Assembly: GCA_910588075.1 (NCBI GenBank)
Contig: CAJUOS010000007.1
Coordinates: 1-64,000, forward strand
Reading direction: 5' to 3'
DNA length: 64,000 nucleotides
Origin: an uncultured Erysipelotrichaceae bacterium
GTDB lineage: Bacteria > Bacillota_I > Bacilli_A > Erysipelotrichales > Coprobacillaceae
This document shows, in pieces, positions 1-7,482 of this stretch; position 1 is the stretch's first letter; each line of letters starts with the position of its first letter. Below the pieces are notes generated by a model. That model did no database searches. It saw only the letters and a list, made by a program, of their open reading frames with translations, and had not been told where the DNA came from. Position numbers and translations under genes: made by a program.

Positions 1-2
1 TA

Positions 3-401
3 TCTAAATTTACAAGTGGAATGTCTATTGCTTTAAGTAGTGGTTTAAATATTGATGACAGCTTAGATATGGCTATTGCTCTTGTTGAACACAAAGAATT
101 GAAAAAACGTATAGAACATGCTAAAGAATTAATGATTGAAAATGATTTAGCAAATAGTCTTGTTGAAGCTCAAGTTCTCACAGGTATGTATGCAAGATTA
201 ATTAAATTAAGTAGTCATACTGGTGATGTTGATATAGTAATGAAACAAATTGCAGACCAATATGATCAAGAAACAAACGAAAGAATTCATCATCTTATTA
301 GTATTATTGAACCTACTCTTGTTGCTATTTTATCAGTATTAGTAGGAATTATACTTCTAAGTGTTATGCTTCCTTTAATGGGAATTATGACAAGTTTATA
401 A
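3..401 (+). CDS. pilC: Type IV pilus inner-membrane platform protein (PilC/GspF family), 5' truncated by window edge
   Basis: The frame is open to the window start, so only the C-terminal part is present. The visible part has the GspF pattern: a first half with a short amphipathic helix around ALSSGLNI, a region ending in GMYARLIKLSSHTGD, and a closing hydrophobic segment that contains IIEPTLVAILSVLVGIILLS and ends in MLPLMGIM. In the family the polytopic protein sits in the inner membrane and couples the cytoplasmic motor ATPase to the growing pseudopilus. The next gene starts one base after the stop codon, and the series runs on to a PilT ATPase, which supports a pilus/secretion operon. A competence ComGB homolog is the alternative; the PilT downstream favours a pilus. 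Confidence 0.8.
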   Translation, partial: SKFTSGMSIALSSGLNIDDSLDMAIALVEHKELKKRIEHAKELMIENDLANSLVEAQVLTGMYARLIKLSSHTGDVDIVMKQIADQYDQETNERIHHLISIIEPTLVAILSVLVGIILLSVMLPLMGIMTSL

Positions 402-402
402 T

Positions 403-702
403 ATGAAATATATTCGTAAAAATTGGTTTGCTATTCTTTCGTTTTGTGTTCTATTTATTTTTATTTATTTAAGTTTTCAATCTGTTCAAAAAAGTACTGA
501 AAATAATCGTCAAGACAGTTTAGATAAAACTTTAAAACGTGGAATTTTAGAGTGTTATGCTTTAGAAGGACATTATCCAAAAAGCTTAGATTATCTAGTT
601 GAAAATTATCATATTATTTATAATAAAGATGAGTTTGATATTCAATATGAAATTTTTGCTAGTAATATTATGCCAAATGTTACCATTATTAAAAAGAATT
701 AG
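403..702 (+). CDS. Pseudopilin-like small membrane protein
   Basis: A 99-residue protein with a single N-terminal membrane helix (about residues 10-27) followed by a soluble domain. The stretch LKRGILECYALEGHYPKSL resembles the start of the soluble domain of type II/IV pseudopilins, where a helix leads into a YALEGHYP-type turn. I cannot see a G|xxxxE prepilin peptidase site, so it is either a non-processed minor component or a divergent pseudopilin. It starts one base after pilC and is separated from the next gene by a ribosome-binding site (AGGAGG), so it is co-transcribed with the pilus genes. Its exact role cannot be fixed from sequence. Confidence 0.55.
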   Translation: MKYIRKNWFAILSFCVLFIFIYLSFQSVQKSTENNRQDSLDKTLKRGILECYALEGHYPKSLDYLVENYHIIYNKDEFDIQYEIFASNIMPNVTIIKKN

Positions 703-713
703 GAGGGATTTAT

Positions 714-1205
714 ATGAGAGGTCGAATAGAAGAACAGCATCCTATTGATTTCATATTTGTATTATTACTCTTTCTTGTTTTTTCTATGTGTACTCTCACA
801 GTTGTTTATATTGGTAGTCACATTTATACAACAACAACCCATACTATGGAAATGAATTACAATAATAATACAGCTATGGAATATATTATTGAAAAAGTAA
901 AACAAAACAATATTGAAAACAATATTGAAGTCAAACAAATAGATAATACTGATATTTTATGTATTCATAATCAAGTCAATAATCAATCATATACAACTTA
1001 TATCTATAATGATCAAGATAGCTTAAAAGAACTTTATATTAATGATGAGCAAAAGTTTTATAAAAAAAATGGTACAGTTCTTATGAAGGTAAATGATATT
1101 TCATTTTCTATAAATAATTCATTATTATCTATTCGTATAACTATCAATGATCAATCACAAACATCTTATATTTCTATTTTAGGAGGTGCAGATAATGAAA
1201 CATAG
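714..1205 (+). CDS. DUF4860-like pilus-cluster membrane protein
   Basis: A 163-residue protein with a short cytoplasmic N-terminus (MRGRIEEQHPIDF), one membrane helix at about residues 13-35 (FVLLLFLVFSMCTLTVVYIG) and a hydrophilic, probably extracytoplasmic, beta-rich domain. The layout and the helix resemble DUF4860 proteins found in clostridial type IV pilus clusters; this is recognition from memory, not a search. Its 3' end overlaps the start of the next gene by 11 bases, a sign of translational coupling. A structural or minor pilin role is inferred from position only. Confidence 0.5.
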   Translation: MRGRIEEQHPIDFIFVLLLFLVFSMCTLTVVYIGSHIYTTTTHTMEMNYNNNTAMEYIIEKVKQNNIENNIEVKQIDNTDILCIHNQVNNQSYTTYIYNDQDSLKELYINDEQKFYKKNGTVLMKVNDISFSINNSLLSIRITINDQSQTSYISILGGADNET

Positions 1206-1572
1206 TAAAACTGGACTTTTCCTAATGGAACTCATTATAGGAATTTTATTCTTTTCATTAGCAAGTGCTATATGTATTGAAATATTTGTGAAAGCTCATT
1301 TAATGAATAATGAGAGTGTTCAAAAAAGTCATGCAGTTAAAATTGCATCTAATATTGTAGAAATTTATAAAAATGATGAATTTAATTCTTATTTTAAAAA
1401 AGATAAAAAGAAAATATATTTTAATGAAAATGGTGAAGAAGTTTCTTTAAAAGAAGCAACATATACTGCTCTTATTCAAGAAACGAAGCAAAAAATGATT
1501 GTTACAATTATATGTCATAATAAAACAATATATACTTTAGAATATCAGCATTATCAACAAAGAAAATTTTGA
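1195..1572 (+). CDS. Prepilin-type minor pilin with class III signal
   Basis: I place the start at the ATG at 1195, because a perfect AGGAGG at 1181-1186 sits eight bases upstream; an earlier in-frame GTG overlaps that site. The protein (125 residues) begins MKHSKTG|LFLMELIIGILFF, which has the prepilin peptidase features: a basic leader, Gly at -1 and Glu at +5, then a hydrophobic helix. The rest (KIASNIVEIYKNDE...) is a helix plus small soluble domain, as in minor pilins. It is the clearest pilin in the cluster. It overlaps the previous gene and is followed after 14 bases by the next. Confidence 0.65.
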   Translation: MKHSKTGLFLMELIIGILFFSLASAICIEIFVKAHLMNNESVQKSHAVKIASNIVEIYKNDEFNSYFKKDKKKIYFNENGEEVSLKEATYTALIQETKQKMIVTIICHNKTIYTLEYQHYQQRKF

Positions 1573-1586
1573 AAGGATGAGAAAAA

Positions 1587-2039
1587 ATGAAAGAAAGAAA
1601 ATTAACAGTAAATATTGGTATTATTTCTTTTATGATTATTTTCATTATTTTATGTCTCATTACATTTTCTGTTTTATCTTTAGTTAGTGCTCAATCTAAT
1701 CTTAATATGACAACACGTACTATTGAACATACTAATGAATATTATCAATTATCTTGTAAGGGTGAAAATTCACTTAAACAGATAGATGATTATCTTTATG
1801 AGATATATAAGAATTCATCAAAAGAAAATTATTATCAAAAATTAACTGGTTTAAAAACAATTATTCCTCATATTAAAATTTCTAATCATGATGTCTCTTA
1901 TACTATTACTGAAAAAAATCAACAATTACATATTCAATTAGAAATTATTTATCCTGGAAAACAATTATATAAAATTAAAGCTTGGAAAATTCAACCTAAT
2001 CATGAATGGACTCCAGAGCAGAAAATGGAAATATTATAG
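1587..2039 (+). CDS. Pilus-cluster membrane protein, unknown function
   Basis: A 150-residue protein with an N-terminal membrane helix at about residues 8-33 (GIISFMIIFIILCLITFSVL) and a helical/beta extracytoplasmic part rich in Tyr and Lys. Its opening KLTVNIGIISFMIIF is reminiscent of small proteins encoded in clostridial type IV pilus operons, but I cannot name a family. It has its own ribosome-binding site (AAAGGATGAG) and is followed nine bases later by pilT. A minor pilin or platform accessory is the likely role, inferred from position. Confidence 0.5.
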   Translation: MKERKLTVNIGIISFMIIFIILCLITFSVLSLVSAQSNLNMTTRTIEHTNEYYQLSCKGENSLKQIDDYLYEIYKNSSKENYYQKLTGLKTIIPHIKISNHDVSYTITEKNQQLHIQLEIIYPGKQLYKIKAWKIQPNHEWTPEQKMEIL

Positions 2040-2048
2040 GAGGTATAT

Positions 2049-3110
2049 ATGGATATAATTAATATTTTTCAGCAAGCAAGTGAAATGAATGCAACAGATA
2101 TATTTATGATTGCTGGTAAACCTATCACTGTTAAAGTTTTTAATAAATTAGTTACAATTGGTGAAGAACGTTTATTACCTGATATGACTTATCAAATGAT
2201 TAAACAAACTTATGAACTAGGGAAACGTGATTTTAGTATTTTAGAAAAACATGGTGATGATGATTTTTCATTTTCAATTCATGGCTTATCTCGTTTCCGT
2301 ATCAGTACATATAAACAACGTGGTTCATATGCTGCTGTTATTCGTGTTATTTCTTTTGATTTACCTATTCCAAAAGAAATTGGTATTAGTGATGAAATTA
2401 TTCATCTTGTAGATATTAAAAAAGGACTTATTCTTGTAACAGGTCCTGCTGGTTCTGGAAAAAGCACAACTCAAGCTTGTATGATTGATCATATCAACAA
2501 AACACAATCCAAACATATTATTACACTTGAAGATCCTATTGAATATCTTCATTCACATAATCAAAGTATTGTATCTCAACGTGAAATTTCATTAGATAGT
2601 GAATCCTATGTAAGTGCATTACGTGCTGCTTTAAGACAAGCTCCTGATGTTATTTTACTTGGCGAAATGCGTGATTTTGAAACAATCAATATTGCATTAA
2701 CTGCTGCCGAAACTGGACACAATGTTATTTCAACATTACATACTTTAGGTGCAGCTAGTACCATTGATCGTATTATAGATGTTTTTCCAGCTAATCAACA
2801 GCACCAAATTGCCATTCAATTATCTATGACTTTAGAAACAGTTATTTCTCAACAACTTGTTCCTACAATAGATGGAAAACTTATTCCTGCATTTGAAATC
2901 ATGGTTGTAACTCCTGCTATTAGAAATATGATTAGAGATAATAAAATTCATCAAATAGATGGTGTTATTGCTTCAAATGCTGATTCAAGAATGATAAGTA
3001 TGGATAATAGTTTATTGCGTTTATATAATGAAAATGTTATTACAAGAGAAACTGCTCTTTTATTCTCAACAAATCCTGAGCTGATGGAAAGAAAACTAAA
3101 AATAAAATAG
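2049..3110 (+). CDS. pilT: PilT-type retraction ATPase
   Basis: A 353-residue hexameric secretion ATPase. Walker A GPAGSGKST is at residues 132-140, an Asp box ITLEDPIEY follows, the Walker B region is VILLGEMRD near residue 200, and the His box is GHNVISTLHT. Near residue 290 the sequence TPAIRNMIRDNK matches the AIRNLIRE motif that distinguishes PilT retraction ATPases from the assembly ATPase PilB. Length is normal for PilT, and the N-terminal PAS-like domain is present. It is the last gene of the pilus operon and is followed by a terminator at 3155-3187. It should power pilus retraction at the cytoplasmic face of the platform protein. Confidence 0.88.
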   Translation: MDIINIFQQASEMNATDIFMIAGKPITVKVFNKLVTIGEERLLPDMTYQMIKQTYELGKRDFSILEKHGDDDFSFSIHGLSRFRISTYKQRGSYAAVIRVISFDLPIPKEIGISDEIIHLVDIKKGLILVTGPAGSGKSTTQACMIDHINKTQSKHIITLEDPIEYLHSHNQSIVSQREISLDSESYVSALRAALRQAPDVILLGEMRDFETINIALTAAETGHNVISTLHTLGAASTIDRIIDVFPANQQHQIAIQLSMTLETVISQQLVPTIDGKLIPAFEIMVVTPAIRNMIRDNKIHQIDGVIASNADSRMISMDNSLLRLYNENVITRETALLFSTNPELMERKLKIK

Positions 3111-3154
3111 AAAAACTTTCTTAATATTTAAGTTCAAATATTAAAACTGTTTAT

Positions 3155-3187
3155 AAGCAATAGTTATTCATAGATCTATTGCTTTTT
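3155..3187 (+). terminator. Rho-independent terminator of the pilus operon
   Basis: A 9-bp stem (AAGCAATAG/CTATTGCTT) with a 12-base loop is followed by a T-run, 45 bases after the pilT stop codon. Confidence 0.75.
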
Positions 3188-3311
3188 TAACAATGATTAT
3201 ATAGAACTGTCTTTTGAGTTCCACTATTATGTTAATAAAAAGGGCATAATTGATAAAAAGAATTGGTAGAAATATATTTAAGATATAGGTACAATGAATT
3301 TGGAGGTGAAA

Positions 3312-3767
3312 ATGATGAATTTAGGAAATCATTTATTTCAAGCAAGAAAAAAAACAGGTTTATCACAAGAAATGGTTGCTGAGAAATTAGGAGTTAGCAG
3401 ACAAACAATATCAAAATGGGAGACAGATGAAACAGTTCCAGATATTTATCAATCTAAAAAATTAGCAAGATTATATCATTTATCTTTAGATGAATTAATA
3501 GAATTTGATGTTGATTTAAAAGAAATAGAACATATTATTCAAAACACAAATGAAGAAAAAGAAGCAAAAATAAATTGGACAAGTGCATGGAGTAAAAAGT
3601 ATCCCGTTTTAGCAACTTATCAACAAGAGGTTCAAATTCAAAGATATGCTCAACAAATAAGAGAAATGTTAAATGAACTTAAAAATATATATGGATATAA
3701 TCATCTAGACAGTATGTTAGTATTAAAAGATATTTTATATCAAGAATGGAAAAGTAGTAAATCATAA
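3312..3767 (+). CDS. XRE-family helix-turn-helix regulator
   Basis: The N-terminal 60 residues form a Cro/C1-type HTH (LFQARKKTGLSQEMVAEKLG, then VSRQTISKWETDETVPD). The remaining 90 residues are helical and hydrophilic, probably a dimerization or sensing part. GGAGG at 3302-3306 decides the start: ATG 3312 or the adjacent ATG 3315, not the upstream ATG at 3294 that precedes the ribosome site. It stands between the pilus operon terminator and a small-gene run. The Firmicute subfamily with this ISKWETDET wording generally encodes stress or metabolic regulators; the target is unknown. Confidence 0.8.
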   Translation: MMNLGNHLFQARKKTGLSQEMVAEKLGVSRQTISKWETDETVPDIYQSKKLARLYHLSLDELIEFDVDLKEIEHIIQNTNEEKEAKINWTSAWSKKYPVLATYQQEVQIQRYAQQIREMLNELKNIYGYNHLDSMLVLKDILYQEWKSSKS

Positions 3768-3785
3768 ATGAAATAGGAGAATTTT

Positions 3786-4200
3786 ATGGAATATAGAAGA
3801 TTTGAAAATACAATGAATTGATAAAGATGAAGAAATAGTTGAAAAAGTGAAAGAAATTGCTACAAAAGAGAAGATTTTATTAGCAAGTGTTCAAGCATTA
3901 GGTGCTATTAATCATTTAACAACTGGTGTTTTTTTAACGGATAAAAAAGAATATATTGCTAATCATTTTGATGGTTGCTTTGAAATTGTTTCTTTAAATG
4001 GTACAATAAATACAATGTCTAATGAAGTTTATTGTCATTTACATATAAGTGTAGGGAATTACAAAGGGGAAGTCTTTGGTGGACATCTGAATAATGCTAT
4101 TGTCAGTGCTACTTGTGAAATGGTTATTCAAATTATAAATGGCAGAGTTGAAAGAAAACTTGATAAAGATATTGGTTTAAATTTATTTGAATTTTTATAA
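3786..4200 (+). pseudogene. PCC/DUF296-domain DNA-binding-like protein, frameshifted near the N-terminus
   Basis: From 3847 the frame encodes the PCC (formerly DUF296) domain: ALGAINHLTTGVFLTDKKEY, then FEIVSLNGTI, HLHISVG and GEVFGGHLNNA with its conserved His residues. The missing N-terminus is present upstream in another frame: a ribosome-binding site (AGGAG) and ATG 3786 open MEYRRFENT, then a stop comes at 3819. From 3817 the downstream frame continues IDKDEEIVEKVKEIA into the domain. The two parts together make a normal-length protein, so a small deletion or base error lies at about 3813-3819. Bacterial PCC proteins are trimeric and of uncertain function. If the shift is real, the gene is broken. 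Confidence 0.7.
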
Positions 4201-4213
4201 AAAGGAGACAAAT

Positions 4214-4630
4214 ATGTTTGACAAAACAAATTACGAATATCAACCTAATTATGAAGATCTTAATCAATATATTCATAATTCTTTATGGCAAAAGTTTAAT
4301 CATTATATGTTTGAATCATATCAAGCAAAACCAGTTTTTGAATTTAGTAAATGTAGTTTTGAGTATGGTTGGAATGTAAAGTTTAAAAAAGGAAGTCGAA
4401 CAATATGTACAACTTATCCAAGAGAAAACTATTTTATTATTCTACTTGTTATTGGTAAGAAACAAAAAGAAAACTTTGAAAATTTATTACCTTCTTTAAC
4501 TCATGATATACAAGATTTATATAATGAAACACAAGAAGGTAATGGTCAAAAATGGTTAATGATAGAATTAGAAGATGATAACCAAAGATATGAAGATGTT
4601 AAGAAAATAATAAAAATAAGAAATCAATAA
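4214..4630 (+). CDS. DUF3788-family cytosolic protein
   Basis: A 138-residue protein. I use ATG 4214, which has AAAGGAG eight bases upstream, rather than the in-frame ATG at 4187 inside the previous gene. Family-like features are FEYGWNVKFKKGSRTICTTY in the middle, the hydrophobic FIILLVIGKKQ strand and a C-terminal DVKKIIKIRN. In related proteins this reads as a YdhG-like small alpha/beta domain with no known activity. It follows the broken PCC gene by 13 bases and precedes the TfoX-C gene by 28 bases, so the three likely form one transcript. Confidence 0.65.
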   Translation: MFDKTNYEYQPNYEDLNQYIHNSLWQKFNHYMFESYQAKPVFEFSKCSFEYGWNVKFKKGSRTICTTYPRENYFIILLVIGKKQKENFENLLPSLTHDIQDLYNETQEGNGQKWLMIELEDDNQRYEDVKKIIKIRNQ

Positions 4631-4658
4631 ATTTTCATTTATAGAAAGGATAATCATT

Positions 4659-4937
4659 ATGGATAAGTTAACTACATTAAAAAATATTGGTAAAGAGATG
4701 GAAAGAAAATTAAAATCAGTAGGAATTCATTCAAAAGATGATCTTATAAAAATAGGAAGTAAAGAGGTTTTTATTCGTCTCAAAACACAATATCCTCATA
4801 TTTGTTTAGTTCATTTATACGCTCTTCAAGGTGCTATTGATAACATAGAATTCAACCAACTATCAGAAGAAACAAAAAGAAATTTAAAGGAATTTTTTGA
4901 TGAATATAAAAAAAGGAATAATTCCTTTTTTATATAG
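4659..4937 (+). CDS. TfoX C-terminal domain protein
   Basis: A 92-residue protein made only of the TfoX C-terminal (helix-hairpin-helix-like) domain: LTTLKNIGKEMERKLKSVGI, DLIKIGSKEVFIRLK, and LVHLYALQGAIDNIEF. In Gammaproteobacteria TfoX/Sxy affects competence; isolated C-domains in Firmicutes are common and uncharacterized, so I would not infer a competence role. The end of the gene, including its stop, lies in a terminator-like hairpin and overlaps the convergent ferritin-like gene by eight bases. Confidence 0.75.
   Translation: MDKLTTLKNIGKEMERKLKSVGIHSKDDLIKIGSKEVFIRLKTQYPHICLVHLYALQGAIDNIEFNQLSEETKRNLKEFFDEYKKRNNSFFI
4908..4935. terminator. Bidirectional terminator overlapping two convergent stop codons
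   Basis: A symmetrical A-rich/T-rich stem around GGAATAATTCC, with A- and T-runs on either side, can act in both directions. It is embedded in the last codons of the TfoX-C gene and the convergent ferritin-like gene. Confidence 0.6.
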
Positions 4938-5445
4938 AATGATTATTCTCTTGTATTAAAAAGTTATATTGAATAGCATGTCTCAACTCATCTGTCATAA
5001 TTGCCATTAATAATGTATAACTATTCCCGCTTGGCATAACACCTAAAATCTTTCTATATTTAGTAACAGCATTTAATTCTCCAAATAATGCTTTTTCAAG
5101 ATTAGCTTTATAATTCATATTATTCTTTGATTGTCTTAATACATTATCTATTGGTAATGTTTCTCCTGTAAATTCATAATATAATCTTCTTAATATTTGA
5201 TTATGTTTTCTTTCATCATTTCTTATATTTCGAATAATATCTTTTTCTTTTTTTGTAGGTGCTTGTTGAATCAAGCCATCATAAAACATTTCATCTTCTC
5301 TCTCATCACTTACTGACTGTTTTATCAATTCTATGGCTTGATTGAATGTAATTATCTCATCACTATCTGATTGTTCATTATTTCTACAATCTTCTTCAAA
5401 AATCCCATAATATTGATTATACATACTATAATAATCTGGATACAT
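4930..5445 (-). CDS. Ferritin-like diiron four-helix protein
   Basis: A 171-residue helical protein. Four helices carry a rubrerythrin/ferritin-like metal-ligand pattern: Glu in SDEREDEMFYDGL, ExxH in DERKHNQIL, Glu in FGELNAVTKYRKI, and ExxH in DELRHAIQYNFLI. The first 25 residues are Tyr-, Asp- and Asn-rich, as in some ferritin-like proteins of spore or stress loci. A diiron oxidase or peroxide-scavenging role is expected from the family. It has an AGGAGGAAAA ribosome site and ends against the convergent TfoX-C gene. No rubredoxin domain is present. Confidence 0.75.
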   Translation of the reverse strand: MYPDYYSMYNQYYGIFEEDCRNNEQSDSDEIITFNQAIELIKQSVSDEREDEMFYDGLIQQAPTKKEKDIIRNIRNDERKHNQILRRLYYEFTGETLPIDNVLRQSKNNMNYKANLEKALFGELNAVTKYRKILGVMPSGNSYTLLMAIMTDELRHAIQYNFLIQENNHSI

Positions 5446-5652
5446 TTTTTCCTCCTCACATTATAATATGAAACGATATCAAAATTGTTTAAGTTGATTA
5501 TCTTATTTAAAGACTAAATATCTTTTTATTGAATAAACATTCTACTTTCAATATGCTGTCTTTCACTTTACATCTTTTTGCTATATAGCATACCATAGTT
5601 ATTTCCATACTATAGTTTTTTTAATATTTAGCAATAATCAAATAATTCCTTT

Positions 5653-6402
5653 TTATAAATCAAATAATTTTTTTAAATATTTCTCATTAAGTAAATGTGT
5701 TGTTTTAAAATCTCCATTATAAAATACTGCCCAATTGCTAAATACACATGGAACATTTTTCGCTTTATCTAAAGTGTCAACTTGATAAAGATTTAAAGGA
5801 ATATTATTTTGATGACAATAATTTTCTACTTGTTCAATACAATTTGCAGTATATGGACATTGTATACCATAATAAACAGTTAGTTCTTTTTCTTTTATTT
5901 TCATTTTTTTGGCATTTTCATTAAAATGGGGTTTTTGTCCATTAAATGATAAAGCTAATAACTCATAATCACCTTCAATACTATCTACCACTTTAAATTC
6001 ATATTTTTCAAAAAATTTCTTTTCTGATAAAAATGGTTTTTTCTTTTTTGAAGAAAGAACACATACACCTGCTTTTCCTTTTTCTTTTGCATCATTAATA
6101 CAATACTGTAATAATGATTTTGCATAACCTTTATTCTTAAAAGATCCAGATACCCATAAACAATAAATATACATATAATTATCTCCATAAATAGGAACCC
6201 ATGCTGTTTCTAAGGGTGCATATTCAATAAATACTTTTCCTTTTGCATCAAGTTTACGAAAAACATGCCCTTTTTCTATCTGATTTTTAAGCCACTCTTT
6301 TTTCATATTAACACCCTTTTGGTGTTTTTTATCAGCAATGGCACAACACAAATGTTCTGTTTCTAAATTTTCAATAGTTAAATTAATAAAATTTTCACTC
6401 AT
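5653..6402 (-). CDS. GNAT acetyltransferase with C-terminal YoaP-like domain
   Basis: A 249-residue protein. The N-terminal half is a GNAT fold with the acetyl-CoA site motif SGSFKNKGYAKSLLQYCINDA (about residues 86-106). The last 75 residues match the YoaP-like domain, a thioredoxin-like fold with the pair in YYGIQCPYTANC and a downstream VDTLDKAKNVPCVFSNWAVF. In Bacillus, YoaP-type proteins are annotated as N-acetyltransferases of unknown substrate. It follows the YafY-type regulator gene on the same strand. A dyad at 6443-6457 sits between them, so the regulator may control it. Confidence 0.8.
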   Translation of the reverse strand: MSENFINLTIENLETEHLCCAIADKKHQKGVNMKKEWLKNQIEKGHVFRKLDAKGKVFIEYAPLETAWVPIYGDNYMYIYCLWVSGSFKNKGYAKSLLQYCINDAKEKGKAGVCVLSSKKKKPFLSEKKFFEKYEFKVVDSIEGDYELLALSFNGQKPHFNENAKKMKIKEKELTVYYGIQCPYTANCIEQVENYCHQNNIPLNLYQVDTLDKAKNVPCVFSNWAVFYNGDFKTTHLLNEKYLKKLFDL

Positions 6403-6442
6403 TATACTCCCACCTTTTTACTTTATTATAGCAATATAATCT

Positions 6443-6457
6443 TGACAACGTATGTCA
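6443..6457. promoter_or_regulatory. Dyad upstream of the acetyltransferase gene (candidate operator)
   Basis: TGACA and TGTCA half-sites are separated by five bases, and the dyad ends in the stop codon of the WYL regulator gene. A TGTCAAG-type half-site also occurs in the dyad upstream of the regulator itself (7384-7409), which suggests one protein could bind both. Confidence 0.35.
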
Positions 6458-7348
6458 TGTTTTATAATGTTCATATATTTTTTGAGCTTCAACTGATAAA
6501 ATTTTCTTTAAATAACTTGGTTCTATAACTGTAACTTGTGTTCCAAAAGATAACAAGTACCCTACTAACCAATCATCAATAGGCATCTTGGCAGAAACTT
6601 CATAACTATTATTATCTACTCGTTTAACATTTTTAGTTTCAAATTCATCATAAATACGATATGCCATTTTTATAGGAAAACGCAAAACAATTGTATCATA
6701 TTTTATTTGTGGACTTTCTTCTTTTAAAGGATATTCTAATGGTTCAAATGTCTCATTTAATTGATTTATTTCTATAATACGAGTTATCTTAAAAATTCTA
6801 AAATCGGATTTTTTTAAACAGTATGATTTCACATACCATTCTTTTGATTTATATATCATCTTGATTGGACATATATTTCTTTGATCAATATTTCCAGAAG
6901 TATTGATGTAAGTTATATTGATTATATTTCTATAAATAATAGCATGTTTTAATTTTTGAAATGTTTGATTATCTTGTGATTTATGCCCCCAACGAGAAAA
7001 ATCAATTTCAAGCCAATTCTCTATTGGAACTTTAAAAAGAGCAGCCAATTTAATCAATGTCTCACTTTCACTATTATTCATCACTGAAACACTTTGCAAT
7101 GCTGTTAATATATCTTTTTTCTCTTGTTCAGAAAAAAGTGTTTTATTTATAATGAAATCATTTGCAATTTGTATACCACCATTTCTTCCTGTTGTTGCAT
7201 AAATGGGTATTCCTGCACTACTAATGACATCTATATCTCGATAAATTGTTCTTACAGAAACCTCAAATTTTTCAGCCAAATCTGGTGCAGTTACTTTTCC
7301 TTTATCCACTAAATAATATAAAATTCTAAATAATCTACTTTCTTGCAA
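6455..7348 (-). CDS. YafY-type HTH/WYL transcriptional regulator
   Basis: A 297-residue protein. An N-terminal HTH_11 wing (LFRILYYLVDKGKVTAPDLA, then VSVRTIYRDIDVISSAGIPI) is followed by a WYL domain (residues about 140-215, with IKMIYKSKEWYVKSYC) and a C-terminal WCX extension. WYL proteins sense small ligands or nucleic acids and regulate nearby genes. Here the neighbours are the acetyltransferase gene downstream and, upstream, a dyad at 7384-7409 just ahead of its own start, which suggests autoregulation. Confidence 0.88.
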   Translation of the reverse strand: MQESRLFRILYYLVDKGKVTAPDLAEKFEVSVRTIYRDIDVISSAGIPIYATTGRNGGIQIANDFIINKTLFSEQEKKDILTALQSVSVMNNSESETLIKLAALFKVPIENWLEIDFSRWGHKSQDNQTFQKLKHAIIYRNIINITYINTSGNIDQRNICPIKMIYKSKEWYVKSYCLKKSDFRIFKITRIIEINQLNETFEPLEYPLKEESPQIKYDTIVLRFPIKMAYRIYDEFETKNVKRVDNNSYEVSAKMPIDDWLVGYLLSFGTQVTVIEPSYLKKILSVEAQKIYEHYKT

Positions 7349-7383
7349 ATCAATCCCTTCTTTCCATATAATTATAACACATA

Positions 7384-7409
7384 AACCTTGTCAAAAATAT
7401 GTCAAGGTT
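7384..7409. promoter_or_regulatory. Dyad upstream of the WYL regulator gene
   Basis: Perfect 7-bp arms (AACCTTG/CAAGGTT) surround a 12-base spacer that contains two TGTCA repeats. It lies 35 bases upstream of the regulator start and is a candidate autoregulatory operator. Confidence 0.4.
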
Positions 7410-7429
7410 ATTTACAGATGAACATCAAA

Positions 7430-7463
7430 TAAAAAACACATCTGACTTTTATACCAGATGTGT
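7430..7463 (-). terminator. Terminator of the RND exporter operon
   Basis: A 9-bp stem (ACACATCTG/CAGATGTGT) with a T-run on the minus strand, 20 bases beyond the stop of the heptad-repeat gene. Confidence 0.75.
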
Positions 7464-7482
7464 CTACTATCAAATGTGTTAT

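Noticed and set aside
5587..5622. Terminator-like ACCATAGT/ACTATAGT hairpin with T-run
   Set aside because: On the plus strand no gene leads into it, and on the minus strand it has no T-run, so no role can be assigned.
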